From: Tubiluchus corallicola
Taxonomy: Eukaryota; Priapulida; Priapulimorpha; Priapulimorphida; Tubiluchidae
Reading direction: 5' to 3'
Assembly: GCA_030141605.1 (NCBI GenBank)
Contig: JAQGDQ010000002.1
Coordinates: 2,588,501-2,652,500, forward strand
Length of the DNA stretch: 64,000 nucleotides
A program made the translations under genes and the position numbers. The notes beneath the pieces were generated by a model. That model was not told the origin of the DNA. It searched no databases and saw nothing but the letters and a program-made list of their open reading frames with translations. Position 1 is the first letter of the stretch. Each line of letters starts with the position of its first letter. Below are positions 49,401 to 60,666 of the stretch, one piece after another.

Positions 49401-50819
49401 AACTTATTTTGCAACTAACATGCGCTGTATATATTACGTATTAAATATTAAATATTAGAAAGCAATTACGTATTCATGCGCCCACAACGAGATAGATGGA
49501 TATATTGTATAATTTTCGTAGCCAAAAATTCGATACACATTTGCTTTGTCCGGCTTTGCTTTTTGAAAATTGTGACGAGTTGCAAAAGTTGAATCGGAAT
49601 GATGCGTCAGATTTACTGGCGTCCAAGAATGTGCGACTTGAGCGTTTGCAACTATGGAAATAACTTCTCATTCGGGAACATATCCAGTAAGATATATACA
49701 TACAGTATTTCAAAAACATCTGTAAACAACAACTTGCTAGACCAAGTCTGCCTTGCGGATGTGTAAAATCTGCCTACCAAAAGGGTAGTTCAGAAGTTCC
49801 TGACTAGTTTCAGTTTCAATTTTCTTAGCAGCTAATTGAGACGATATTCATCTTGTAATCAACTCATACTCAATAATGGGGATTTTCCTGAGTCTGTTAT
49901 TGTCGTTGTTGTTGTCACTGTTGTTGTTTGTAGTGCCAGTATATTTGCTGATCTGAAAATTATAAATCTCTGTTGGATTTGTAATAATGACGTCTAATTT
50001 CATTATTCTCCGGGGCACAGTATTCTCCAAATTATCAGGTTTTTATCCTTTATATAAGTTTTTATCCTGCGCACCAAAAAATTGTACGTTCATACGAGGC
50101 ATCAAATTTTCGACGAGTTTCTGAACGCAAATATGTTTAGTGGTTGTGGTTGTTTCATATTTTTAATAGCTTCGCAAAAACAACTCGGGCAATTGTTTTC
50201 CATTCCAGAGGTTGTGAGTTCTACCACCAAAAATTTGTTTATTGGTTTTCTCCCAACCATGCAGACGTATCAGTGTAAAAGTAGGGTAAGATGTCGGCTG
50301 ATCCGACGTTCTCGCCTATGCCGTTTCACAAGGCTTTCCCATCACTATTACTAATGGGTTAATAAAAAATCAGTGAATCAGACAGAGTCTGTGCCACGTT
50401 TTTTCACCTTACAGATATTGTATTAACACGTACACGTTTCCCCTATCGGTATTCATTTATTTCTTGGCCAGCTGGATAGACGAATGGCTTTGCACATTTA
50501 TACGTAGTTGCAGGATCAAAGCAGATTAGCGTGTCAGTAGATGTCTTTCCCATAGCCACCATTAAAAACAAGAAATTTTTCGTTCACCTGCATCTTTCGA
50601 GGGTAAAGATAGCCTTGCTAGCTTGCCTAAAACTGAAAAAAATTGCATAACTGAATTTGATGTGAATCCAATTCAACGGGAATAATAATTTTCACTCGTA
50701 GAAATTAGTAAAAATTTATCTATTAGATTGCAGTTGACTACAGTGAGCGGAGGAGTGGAGTATCGTACAGGGGTTTCTAATTGGCGTCGTGCATTCAAAT
50801 ATTCATCGTCGTCGTACTC

Positions 50820-50822
<3 letters not shown>
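46425..50822. other. Intergenic, no gene seen
   Basis: AT-rich sequence without an exon chain I can support. An open frame at 49474-49719 (-) and one at 50082-50354 (+) lack recognisable domains. No AATAAA is close to the PRORSD1 stop. Confidence 0.5.
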
Positions 50823-50914
<92 letters not shown>

Positions 50915-50943
50915 CTCTCTCTCTCTCCCTCCTCTCTCCCCCT
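50823..50943. repeat. Long (CT)n microsatellite
   Basis: About 88 bp of near-perfect CT dinucleotides followed by CT-rich interruptions to about 50943. It lies 0.5 kb upstream of the secreted-protein promoter. The apparent Ser/Leu-repeat open frames over it are artefacts of the repeat. Confidence 0.97.
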
Positions 50944-51430
50944 CAGCTCTTGCCTTTTTTTCTTTTCACTTTTTTTGTCTATTCGACACCTCTTCGTTTA
51001 TGTCTTCCACTCTTCCCACCATTTCATTTGCATGCATTCAACGGATATCTCCATTCAGAAATTTCGCTGAGCAGAGCGAGTTTGTAATTAAAATAGAACA
51101 ATTGTATTTAGTTGAGGCAAAGACATGCTGCGCCGATTACGCCATATATTGCGAACGTCTAGTATTTACACTCAAAGCAATTTAACTTGTACAAAAACGC
51201 CTGTATCTTTTCTCCTTATTAGACAGTTTGAATAATAAGTGAATTGGTGCTCAAACATAATTAGAAATGAATACAGTGCAAACTGCAGATATTCCTCACA
51301 GACAGAGGCCGCCATTATTAAACTGTTTCTGCACAAATAAAAAAGCATCGTATGCATATAGAGATGTGTAAAGTGTGCTTACAAGTTTTGTTGGTCAGCG
51401 TGCCAGGTCAGGGGGTAGTTTCCTATTCGT

Positions 51431-51539
51431 TATAAAGATCCACTGACCAACCATGGCGTCAGTTACTGGTGTAGTTTGGATTTGTTACAGTCTCAAAAAA
51501 GCTGTTGTTGTTGGATAACCGCAGTGACTCATAAACACG
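51431..51539 (+). promoter_or_regulatory. TATA box and untranslated first exon of the secreted-protein locus
   Basis: TATAAAG at 51431-51437 would place a start near 51460. A likely 5' UTR exon runs from there to 51539, where CACG/GTAAGATT is a good donor. It would splice to the acceptor TTTTTCAG at 52095, just before the signal-peptide ATG. The leader has a short upstream ATG frame (from 51453) that may or may not be in the transcript. Confidence 0.5.
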
Positions 51540-52113
51540 GTAAGATTAAATTTTAAGAACCATTATAATTTAAATTTATTAACTGTACTTAGTTAATTAC
51601 TATGTAAGAAATGAAATTATGCCTATTTTCTATTCAATAAATTCCTCAGATGGACATGATTTTGCGATGTTACTTGTTAATCAGTGGCGCATTTTGTAGC
51701 TAAATCTCAATGTAGTTCAGTATTTGGCAATGTAAAACGTGTAGCTTATATCTTGGTATGTTTTTGCCATTGATTTGTTACGTAGAGTTTTAAGTGCGAG
51801 ATGCCAAATCATCGAGAAAATGCTAAATAATTGACAAAAAAGAAAATAGAATAATTCTCGGTCAGTTACTTTTCAAATTCTATAAGTTTGATCATTATTA
51901 TCGCTCACAGCTGATCACTTCCGACTATAGTGCCTGTAAATCTCTAATGTTGTAAGATTAGATGTGAGTAATGTTTCATTCTTTATAAGGGGATGGGCGC
52001 TATGTCGAACAGAGGTCAAATAAAAATTGCATTGTTAATATATTATTATAGCTAAGTACAAAACATCCGCATGATTCTTTCTGACTCTTTTTCAGGGCAA
52101 TTGACAGGAGATC

Positions 52114-55100
52114 ATGAACAAGCTTCTGTTCTGCTCAACCGTGGGAGCCGCATTGGTGAGTTTTTTTTATTTCGATACCCAGCTAGGATTCAGCACCGGC
52201 CACATTGCCTACTTACTTTGATTGTGGCGGGACGCGAATCTAGGTGTTTATCAATGGTTGGCCTCTACAATGAGGCAATGAATGCGCAATAGTGTCTTAG
52301 TTAATTGGGAATACCTACATCACCTGAACAGGGCCTAGAATCAGTTTTCAAATCTCTTATCTATTTTCTAACTAAACTCGCAATTACTTGAAGTTACAGC
52401 TAAACAGACACAGTGACTATTGGGCTATATCCCTTACCCCAATTATTTTACCTGACGAAATGCTTTACTGTCTTTTTGCAACAGTAAAAAATGAAAAATG
52501 GAATGCAGCTTTCATAAAATCTTAGGAAGAAGTATTTCTTTGTATACTTAAAAAATGTGTGTTAATCAGTTATGAGCTACTATCCAATTATATTAAATTA
52601 TATGCTTCTCTTGTTATGTTGTAATTAACATATTTGCTGCAAACATGACCTATCCACCCTGTGATTTAATTTTTAATGAAGTTCATTTACTAAAAAATAA
52701 AATGGAAGAAACTGCCAAGATTTTTGCACTACGTCCACAATTTTGCCCAACTTCGCAACCAATGTAGATACTGAACCGAGTTCAGTCTTAGTACGGCTTC
52801 GTCTCACTAGTATGGTTTGAAAAAATCATAATTTCAAATTAAAATCGCCTGAAACCTAAGTTAAATGATTTTACTTTTTACATAATAAATTTATGAATCT
52901 AATATAAACTTACTTTTAGCATAAGCTTATGAAAAAATATATCAATGTTGACTTGAAAAGAGGCAAAAAATAAAAATAATAGTTCATAAACTGACTGTGA
53001 GATATTTATATATAAAACAAATGTGGCTTTTTTGTTTGCGTGAGATATTTCCGATACGTTGATTTACTAATGATGATTAATGTAATTATCTGACCGCCCA
53101 ATAGGCGAAATTTAACATTTATAGAGAAATTATATCTTTTCGTAGTTCGGAGTCAGTTAGCCAATTAACTCGTTTTTTGTAAGTAATCAGACTCCACTAA
53201 TTCGTGTCTTTGTAACTGGTCTGACTCCACTAATCCAGAAACCGTTGATTCGTCAGACTCACTAGCCCAAACTTGGTGGCTTCATTAATTCGAATTCTAA
53301 GTTGGCCAATCTGTCAGGCCCAGAAACCGTTAATAGCTAATCCAGACGTAGCTAATTTGCATCCTGTAAATATGGAAGTCACTGATATGACTTTGATATT
53401 TTTGCCTTTTTCGTCCCACTCGACTGAATTTCATTAATCCAGACTGTGACTGTGCCGACTCAGGATTTTATAATTTAAACATTAATAACGCTTTTTCATT
53501 GCAGATTGCTGTGGTGCTATGTCAAGGCTATGGACATGGCCGAGGCGGTTATGGCAGACACGGGGGTGGTTACGGTGATCATGGAGGTGGTTATGGCGGC
53601 GGTGGCGGTGGCTATGGTCATGATGTAGGTTATGGAGGTCATGGAGGCAATAGTGGTTCCTGGGGGAAATATGGCGTAAGTGCAACTGTTTACAATGTTT
53701 TGTATCACTATATATTGGTGTTCTTACACTCATTCCTTGAATGTGCTTCTGATGTCTGGGCTTTCTACAACGTTTATACTTTTTCGCATTGTGCCACTGG
53801 ATGACGCTACCATCTGTGAATTCGCGTAAAGCAAACGCTGTATGAACTTGTTTCGCTGTGCCAGAAGTTAGTTCGTTAATTTGCGTGCTGATTACAGTTT
53901 TCAAAAATACTCACATAAAGAGCGATTTTTCTCGTTTCACCTGAATATTTGTACCTATACAGCTTTTCAATCAAAAGTAATATCTGTCAGCCTGACTTTA
54001 GGCATATTCATCCGTTGATTAATCTCCTAAACTAATCAGTAGGCCTAATGAAAATTAAATTATGTCGAGCAGAGCATTTTAAACTATCGTATAAGCTTAG
54101 ATGGCGTTTTTATATGCCGAAGAAGTTTAATTAACGTCTTGTATAAAGCCAAGTCTCGGTCAGCTGAACTGCTATTATATTTTTCGCTGTATGAACTCCG
54201 ACAGAATGTCGCTATTTTTTAGTTTACTGTCACTAAAACTACTTTTTTGCTGATTTATTTTCTTTTTTCAAAATGTTTTATTATTTGTAAATCACCACAT
54301 AATCGTTAAACTTACCAATTTATCATATAGTTTATCATAGTTAATTGTTCATTTACCAGTTAATTATTAAATACGCAAAGCAGTTAACTTCACATAGGTG
54401 TATAATTGGTCAGTTAAATCGGCCTGTTAACAATACTGTACCATAAACTGCAAGATAGTAAAATAACATATTCGTAAGTTGACCTTATTTTTAACTTCCA
54501 ACTTCTGTTTTAACGTAAATAACAGCAGCCTCGCAAACTGCTTTGGAGCAGAACACAAATTACCAACTGCAGCGAAACAAAGCATGGCTTATTTTTCTTA
54601 AACGCGGGTGTTATTTTGGAATCGCATATCCCAAATTAGACAAATTTAAGCCATTATCTTATTATGTTTGTGAACTCGTAGGTTAAATGTGGTAGCTAAC
54701 AAAAACTAGGAAGTGCAAAGGAGCAAGTTACATAGACGGCTTACTTTTCCTAAACTACAGATCTACTTTGCAGATATTCTGAATAAGGCTAATTTAAATC
54801 ATTATCTAATTATGATTCTGTACCACCACAGTCAAGGTTAAAAGTACGTAACTATAACTATTGTTTCGGGAAGTATACAAGGCAACTTGTTCTACTAAAC
54901 TTTGTGTGAATAGGTGAATAGTTTTTGTGATATGTACGCGCGCATGACATTCACAAAACTTAAATTTGCTTCAAACAATTAAGGCCTGTTAAGTATATGC
55001 ATTATTTAATTAGACCATTAGTCCTGAAAAGTTGTACATTATACACGCACTATAAAATAGTAATAGCGAGCGCTCATTTACTTACCAAAACCAATCATTA

Positions 55101-56551
55101 TACTGATATTGAAGTACTTTGTTTCGTTCTAACTTTAACTTTAGAAAGAACTGTTCATTCTTACATCTAACATTTCGTGAGCCTGGAATATCTAATCCAG
55201 TAGTTGTTAAACTAACACTACCCGCTGTACACGGCCTATGAGAGGTGTTCATAAGGTCACCGAGACCATCAAGTATAGAACTGCCAAGTATAATAAAACT
55301 ACATATAATATATAATATAGTGACATATTTTACCGAATTACTTTGGAATCCTGGTTTTGCGGACTTGTCGAAAGCCTGTTACCTGGACGTACATAATCAT
55401 GTCTTACGGTCAAGGTCAATCGTTATTTTTATTCAGGCTTCCAAATGAAAATTGGAAACTGCATCTTTCACGATCACATTTTGCTATGAAATTATCGAAA
55501 AGTTAAACGAAGCTTTTTATTTTTCTGTCGAGCGAATGTACCTTGAACACGAAATGGCATTGCTTAGCAGACTGAAAAATCACGCAATAGAGTATAAGAA
55601 TCCAGCTTTGAATTAAGTTTTGCAAATCAGTTTACATTCTGCATGCAAATATGCGGTGGTTGCAGCTTTTTCTAAGGGCGCCTCCGTTTTTTCTCGGATG
55701 ATGTAGCATCATGATGATTGGCACAAGTACTGGAAGAAGGAAAATTATAACCGCTACGGCCAGAAGTACGACGGCGGCGGTAAAGGCAATGTAATACTAT
55801 ACGGCAAAGCCAGCAAGAACAAGGGGAAAGGAAACTTCTACTTCAGTAAGGGAAAAGGTAAGCGAAAGTGTTTTTTGAACATTTTAACGAATGATTTGTG
55901 TTTAAAGTTATATCAGTTGTATGACCTTTCTCGCAGACTACAATGGCGCAACGAATTAGATCTGTTTATTGTGGTATTAGTTACGCAGCTGTTAATTGAC
56001 ATGGTTTAAAGTAAAAAAAACAGACAAATTTTTGCTTATAAGAAAATATTCTTACAAGTTCTGTTTCTTGCCTTTTATTTTTCAAAGTTGTAACTTTTTT
56101 TCGCTCACGCACAGAAAAAACACCTTTGTATTTTAACGACACCTCATAACATGGCACCAGGCCTCCTAAAGGAATTTAAGCGACACTAAATTTTTTTGCG
56201 CGAAAATAATCCCCGATCTAGTTTGGAAACCTTACATTTTTACCTATAGTTCCCGATCTTGCGTCACTTCCACTATGTGAGCAATTTCTAAAGCATAACG
56301 AAACTGTTCCGTCTTAGACCACTGCGCCACCTCCGCATTACCTAGAGTATTTAATTAGTGCTAACAACACGCATTCTTTAGGTAAATATTTCTACGATAA
56401 CTACCACAAAGATAATGGAGGAAAGAAATACTATGAAGACAAAGGGTACAAATCCATGCATAAAGGAAGAGGGTATCATGATGGGAAGGGAAACAAGCAT
56501 GGCAAAGGACAATACGGAAACTATCACAAATATTACGCAATGGAGCACTAA
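52114..56551 (+). CDS. Secreted Gly/Tyr/Lys/His-rich protein, module plus terminal cassette A (4 coding exons)
   Basis: Coding exons: 52114-52155, 53505-53675, 55707-55857, 56382-56551 (TAA), all GT-AG, 177 residues. The first exon and start of the second make a signal peptide (MNKLLFCSTVGAAL + IAVVLCQG). The second exon then encodes GYG/GGH repeats (GGGYGDHGGGYGGGGGGYGH). The third exon is Lys/Tyr-rich (QKYDGGGKGNVILYGK, NFYFSKGKG). The fourth is Lys/His/Tyr-rich (FYDNYHKDNGGKKYYEDKGY, GQYGNYHKYYAMEH). No Cys is seen after the signal peptide. The composition suits an extracellular structural or matrix protein, but I recognise no named family. The coding exons of cassettes B and C downstream repeat exons three and four. 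Confidence 0.8.
53188..53460. repeat. Degenerate internal repeats (ACTAATCCAGA-type)
   Basis: GACTCCACTAATTCG, GACTCCACTAATCCAG, GACTCACTAGCCC and ATTAATCCAGACTG recur irregularly over about 270 bp in the intron before the Gly-rich exon. This style is common in sub-terminal parts of DNA-transposon MITEs, but I could not find matching ends. Confidence 0.4.
56250..56345 (-). mobile_element. tRNA-derived SINE head (partial)
   Basis: The reverse complement of 56311-56329 is TGGCGCAGTGGTCTAAGAC, an almost perfect tRNA/SINE A box, preceded by GCGGAGG. No convincing B box or cloverleaf follows, so this is a decayed SINE or tRNA relic rather than a tRNA gene. It ends about 37 bp before the last exon of cassette A. 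Confidence 0.5.
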
Positions 56552-57909
56552 GTCTTGTGAACTTTCTGCCACTATCGTCAGAAGAGACGATAATAATTGT
56601 TTGAGTAGTCATATATCATTTATATAAAAAGTTTTACTTTCCCCGTGTTTAATATTTTTCAACCTTTTGGTTTACGAAAACCATTGCAGATGTAATTAAT
56701 TCGGCTAAAAAATTCGTACTCATATGACAAACGATTGGGATTGGGTTATTTATAATGGGGCCGTTTCATATTTGCAACTTGTTGTAATTACTGTGAAAAA
56801 CAAAATAATCAATTACGTACGTTTTAAAAGTTAGATTAACCTAATGCAGATAAAAAGAAGCTGGGTGAAACTTCACTGAAATTTTGGTGAAAAGTCTTAG
56901 AAAAGATGCCATGAGTTTGATGCAGACTGTTGTTGTCAAGATGATTAGTCATTGTTGTAAGGCGGAATTATTTTGTTGTTCAGTTAAAGTGTACGTGTTT
57001 TATCACACAATTTACATAAAGATGAATTTTTAACCGTAGATTGCATACTTCTCTGTTATTGTAAATTTCCGTTTGATAACAATTTACCATAATTTGTTAT
57101 ATATGTTCCTGTTAAACTTTATTTCGTCTAAAATACAAATTTTTGTTACAAAAAAATCATTTTGTTGCGTTTTTGACTAAGGTGTTACCAAAATAATAGT
57201 CTCAAAATTTCAGTAACTGAACGTTTAGGCAGTCATAACGAAATACTTACGTATGATGGTTTTATCATTTTACATTGTTACCGTGTTTATGTTTTCATCA
57301 TTTTTATCATCGATCATACTTTCTCTAATGATGATTCCTTTACGGCATTAACTAACGTAAGTATCTTTGCAATTTTATTTTTGTCTTTTACTTTTACTTT
57401 ATTTGTTTTAAATAAATGTTCAGTATGACGATTTAGTTTGAAGTAATTTCGTTGTAATCACTTATAGTCTCTAAACTGTTGCTTCAATTAATTAGTTTAA
57501 TAACATTTTTTAACTATAATATAGTAGTCCTGTATTGCATGATTAATCGTTCTTTTTACTCTTTTCACATGAATAATTTTGTTTGTTTCAACTTTTCTTA
57601 GACTTGACTAATTATCGCTAACCCCTCTAAACATTGAATCAAAAATAGAGGATTTTAATTAAATGCTTATTTAATAGTTATAATCAATATAGTCCTAACG
57701 AAAAATATCTTTGTTTGAGTTTCCAAAGGAGAAACTATTGTCATTGTTTGATTTTCTTTACCTAAGTAAGTTATAACTAAACTATAAGTTAAAATCTATA
57801 ATTGAAATTGTTGAAGTGCTTTGTATTTTAAGTGTAACACTTTTTGCGTTTCATTTTTATACGTAATAATTATCATGAAGAAAACCTCAGCTGATGTCTG
57901 TTTGTGCAG

Positions 57910-58797
57910 AAATACTACAATCAACATTACTATGATCGAAAGGGAAAATACGATAAATACGAGGATAAAGCTGACTGGGGTGGAAAGGGAGATGTCTTCC
58001 TGAAAGGAAAAGAAAGCCATAACAAAGGGAAAGGCAAATTTTTCTTCAGCAAAGGCAAAGGTAAAGCCACAGCAAGACTGACATGAGTGTTAAATTTCTT
58101 GATTTTCTATGTTTCTTTAGATTGATAAGTTTTTTTTTCAAACGAAATACACTAAGATACTGCAAATTACAGCGATGTTTTCAGCTATTATATCACTTAA
58201 ATTTTACGATTTATTTTGGTTAATTTCCGTTCATTTCTTTGTGCAAGTTAGATATTAAGGATCGCCCAAAAATGAAAAAATACTTATTTCGGAGTATTTC
58301 AGCTTCTTCTGTGTGTTCACAGATTAGATTCATTAAGACAATATGGAGTTTTTTTTCTGAATAGAAGAGATAGAAATCAAATATAAAATTTGGTCAGTTA
58401 GTGTGAAAGCTGAGCAGAAAAAGATGAGAGAAAATGAGGGAGGAGAGAGAGAAAAAGAGAGAGGGAGAGAGAGCGACAGCGACAGCGAGAGCGATAGCGA
58501 GAGAGCAGAGAAAGGAGGAAGGGAGGGAAATGAAGAAAAGGAGCTATACAGCGTAACTTATTATAATATGTACATCAAATTGACTTTAATACCTAATGTG
58601 TTAATAACTGTTTCTGCAATATTACAGGAAAATATAACTATGACAATTACCATCAAGACAAGGGTGGGGAGAAGTATTACCTTGACAAGGGCTATCATAG
58701 CAAATATGGCGGCGATGGTTGGTTTCAAGGATCTGGAGAATGGCATAAAAAGGGCAATTACGGAGGCATGCACAAGTACTACAACCCACACGATTAG
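57910..58797 (+). CDS. Terminal cassette B of the secreted-protein locus (2 exons)
   Basis: Exons 57910-58060 (151 nt, phase 0 in, phase 1 out) and 58628-58797 (170 nt, TAG). Both lengths and phases are identical to cassette A. The encoded parts are YYNQHYYDRKGKYDKYEDK, WGGKGDVFLKGKESHNKGKG, FFFSKGKG, then NYDNYHQDKGGEKYYLDKGY and GEWHKKGNYGGMHKYYNPHD. There is no signal-peptide exon of its own that I can find between 56.55 and 57.91 kb. The entry phase fits a splice from the Gly-rich exon ending at 53675, giving a 177-residue alternative form. AATAAA at 58980-58985 would end it. Alternatively it is a separate gene whose first exons I missed. Confidence 0.7.
58427..58530. repeat. GA-rich and GACAGC/GAGAGC simple repeat
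   Basis: A purine-rich tract (GAGAGA runs plus GACAGCGACAGCGAGAGCGA) in the intron between the two cassette B exons. It reads through as a Glu/Ser/Arg-rich open frame, which I treat as a by-product of the repeat. Confidence 0.85.
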
Positions 58798-58979
58798 AGA
58801 CGACAACATAATCACCCGATCTTCTAGACAGCGTGATCAGGAATTTTAACTGGTCTCTAATGTGCCACAATTTTATAACATCCCGTCTTTCCCATTTTCA
58901 ATTCACAACATTACACAACACCAACACCAACAGAGCGATTTCATTTGTTATAATTTTGGTGTAAAAATATCTTTGTTTT

Positions 58980-58985
58980 AATAAA
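58980..58985 (+). terminator. Candidate poly(A) signal after cassette B
   Basis: AATAAA lies 183 bp after the TAG of cassette B, a normal spacing. It suggests cassette B transcripts can end before cassette C. Confidence 0.55.
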
Positions 58986-59861
58986 TTTTATTATTCTGAC
59001 ATTTGTAGTTATGCGTTCTTGCCTTTTTGTCTTTAGTCTTTTTGCATCTTAACAAAAATAAGTCTATATTTGTTTAATACTATAAATACCATTTACGAAA
59101 TACTTTTTACAGTTGAATCCTTAGGAACAACATACCTCACCAGCTCTTTAAATTAACCATATCACTTTGAGGATCGTAATTAACGTTTACTATAGAAGTG
59201 CTTAAGTTGACTTGGCACTGAAGTGTTGTACTAAGAGCATGTTAATTACCTACAGCTGCCAGTAGCAAATCGCGTAAGCTAAGTTTTAGTTTTCAGCAAA
59301 TTTTAAAAGTTTTAGAAGGCAAACATTTTTTCTGTCAATGAACTCTTGAAATCATCACCAAAAAGGTGAATCACGACATCCGTTTGTGTGGCAACTCGTC
59401 TCAATGAACGAGATTTCCTCAAGGCAGTTTATTCACACTGAAGCAGGACGTCAGTTCGTTTGTCTTCTTTTAATTTGTTGCTGTATTTAGTATTTTTAAG
59501 CTTATTTTTGGAGTTGCCTCAACAATTGCTCTAAACACGCGTTTTCACGTGTAACAAAAACACAGAAGAAATGTCCTATAAAACTTTGAAGTTTCTATAG
59601 CATACCAAAAGGACACCAGCTTATAATGGTTCCTCTTTCTTATCAACTGATGCCACTACATTATAAATAATCTACAGTCAATGTTGTTTATCTACGAAAA
59701 AAGTTAGTGAACTGTTTGGAGCTAGTTTGCTTTCTTCGCTTGTATATAGAAATCCTCATTATCGCTTTAAGTGGAAATTGATAAAATACTGATGACGTTT
59801 TTTCTCTGAGTTATAGCCTTTATGTATAGCGTATTATGTAATTTGTGTATTTTTGCTCTAG

Positions 59862-60666
59862 CACTACGGCGGTTACCACCAGTATTACAAGAAGGGTTAT
59901 TATGATAAGTATGACCAGAAATATGATGCTGGTGGGAAGGGAAATGTTTACCTGCAAGGAAAAGAGAGCAAAAACAAGGGATACGGAAACTTCTACTTTA
60001 GCAAAGGAAAGGGTAAGGAAATGCGTCAAAAACATGCGCAAACGTCTAAAAAACATGACTAATTTGAACTTAATGGCAAACTACATAAAGAAGGAAAATG
60101 TTGAAAAGGTGCGACGTAAGTCATGTTTGACACAGACATTTCTGAATGTGTTTCTCCACTTAAGTGGGTGACTAACACTGATAGAGCATGCCGATCTGAA
60201 CATTAGACTGTGAATGTAATTAAAAACGCTCAAATGTTTAATTTGAAAAGCATTTACACTGTCCATATATGGCGCCTAGTTGACAGAAGCCGGCTCAAAC
60301 ACATATAAATCAGATTATCAATCTTTTGGTAAATTAAGAGACGCAACTATTGTTCAGTTTCTAACTAATCATCAACATCCTAAATATAGTCCGAAATTCA
60401 TGAGTTTTTTTAAATAATCCTAAGCGTTTATTAATTGTGTACAATTTAACATCCAGTTTCGGCTAACATGTGTACGATTTTCAGGTAAATATAATTACGA
60501 TAATCACCATGTGGACAAGGGTGGTCAGAAATATTACATTGACAACGGACACGGCTACAAGCATGCTGACAAGGGCTATTTCATGGGCGCCGGGGACTGG
60601 CATAAAAAGGGCAAATACGGTAATATGCACAAAGTCTACGGATTAAAAGAAGAGTATGAGAGATGA
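59862..60666 (+). CDS. Terminal cassette C of the secreted-protein locus (2 exons)
   Basis: Exons 59862-60012 (151 nt, phase 0 in, phase 1 out) and 60485-60666 (182 nt, TGA). The encoded parts are HYGGYHQYYKKGYYDKYDQK, AGGKGNVYLQGKESKNKGYG, FYFSKGKG, then NYDNHHVDKGGQKYYIDNGH, GYFMGAGDWHKKGKYGNMHK and a charged end LKEEYER. The last exon is 12 nt longer than in A and B. The GDWHKKGKYG motif is closest to cassette B, which suggests B and C share the more recent duplication. No private signal-peptide exon was found, as for cassette B. Joined to the shared module it would give 181 residues. Confidence 0.7.

Noticed and set aside
50728-51087. Ser/Leu-repeat open frames over the CT tract
   Set aside because: Both frames are direct translations of the (CT)n microsatellite with no conserved flanks or splice logic.
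52190-52310. Second tRNA-derived SINE (minus strand, GATTCGCGTCC as B box)
   Set aside because: The B box has two mismatches and no A box is visible at the right spacing; support is too thin for a feature.
57293-57356. Possible private signal-peptide exon for cassette B (ATG at 57293 followed by Ser/Ile/Leu-rich codons, then GTAAGT)
   Set aside because: The frame hits TAA before the donor, so it cannot be spliced in frame into 57910.
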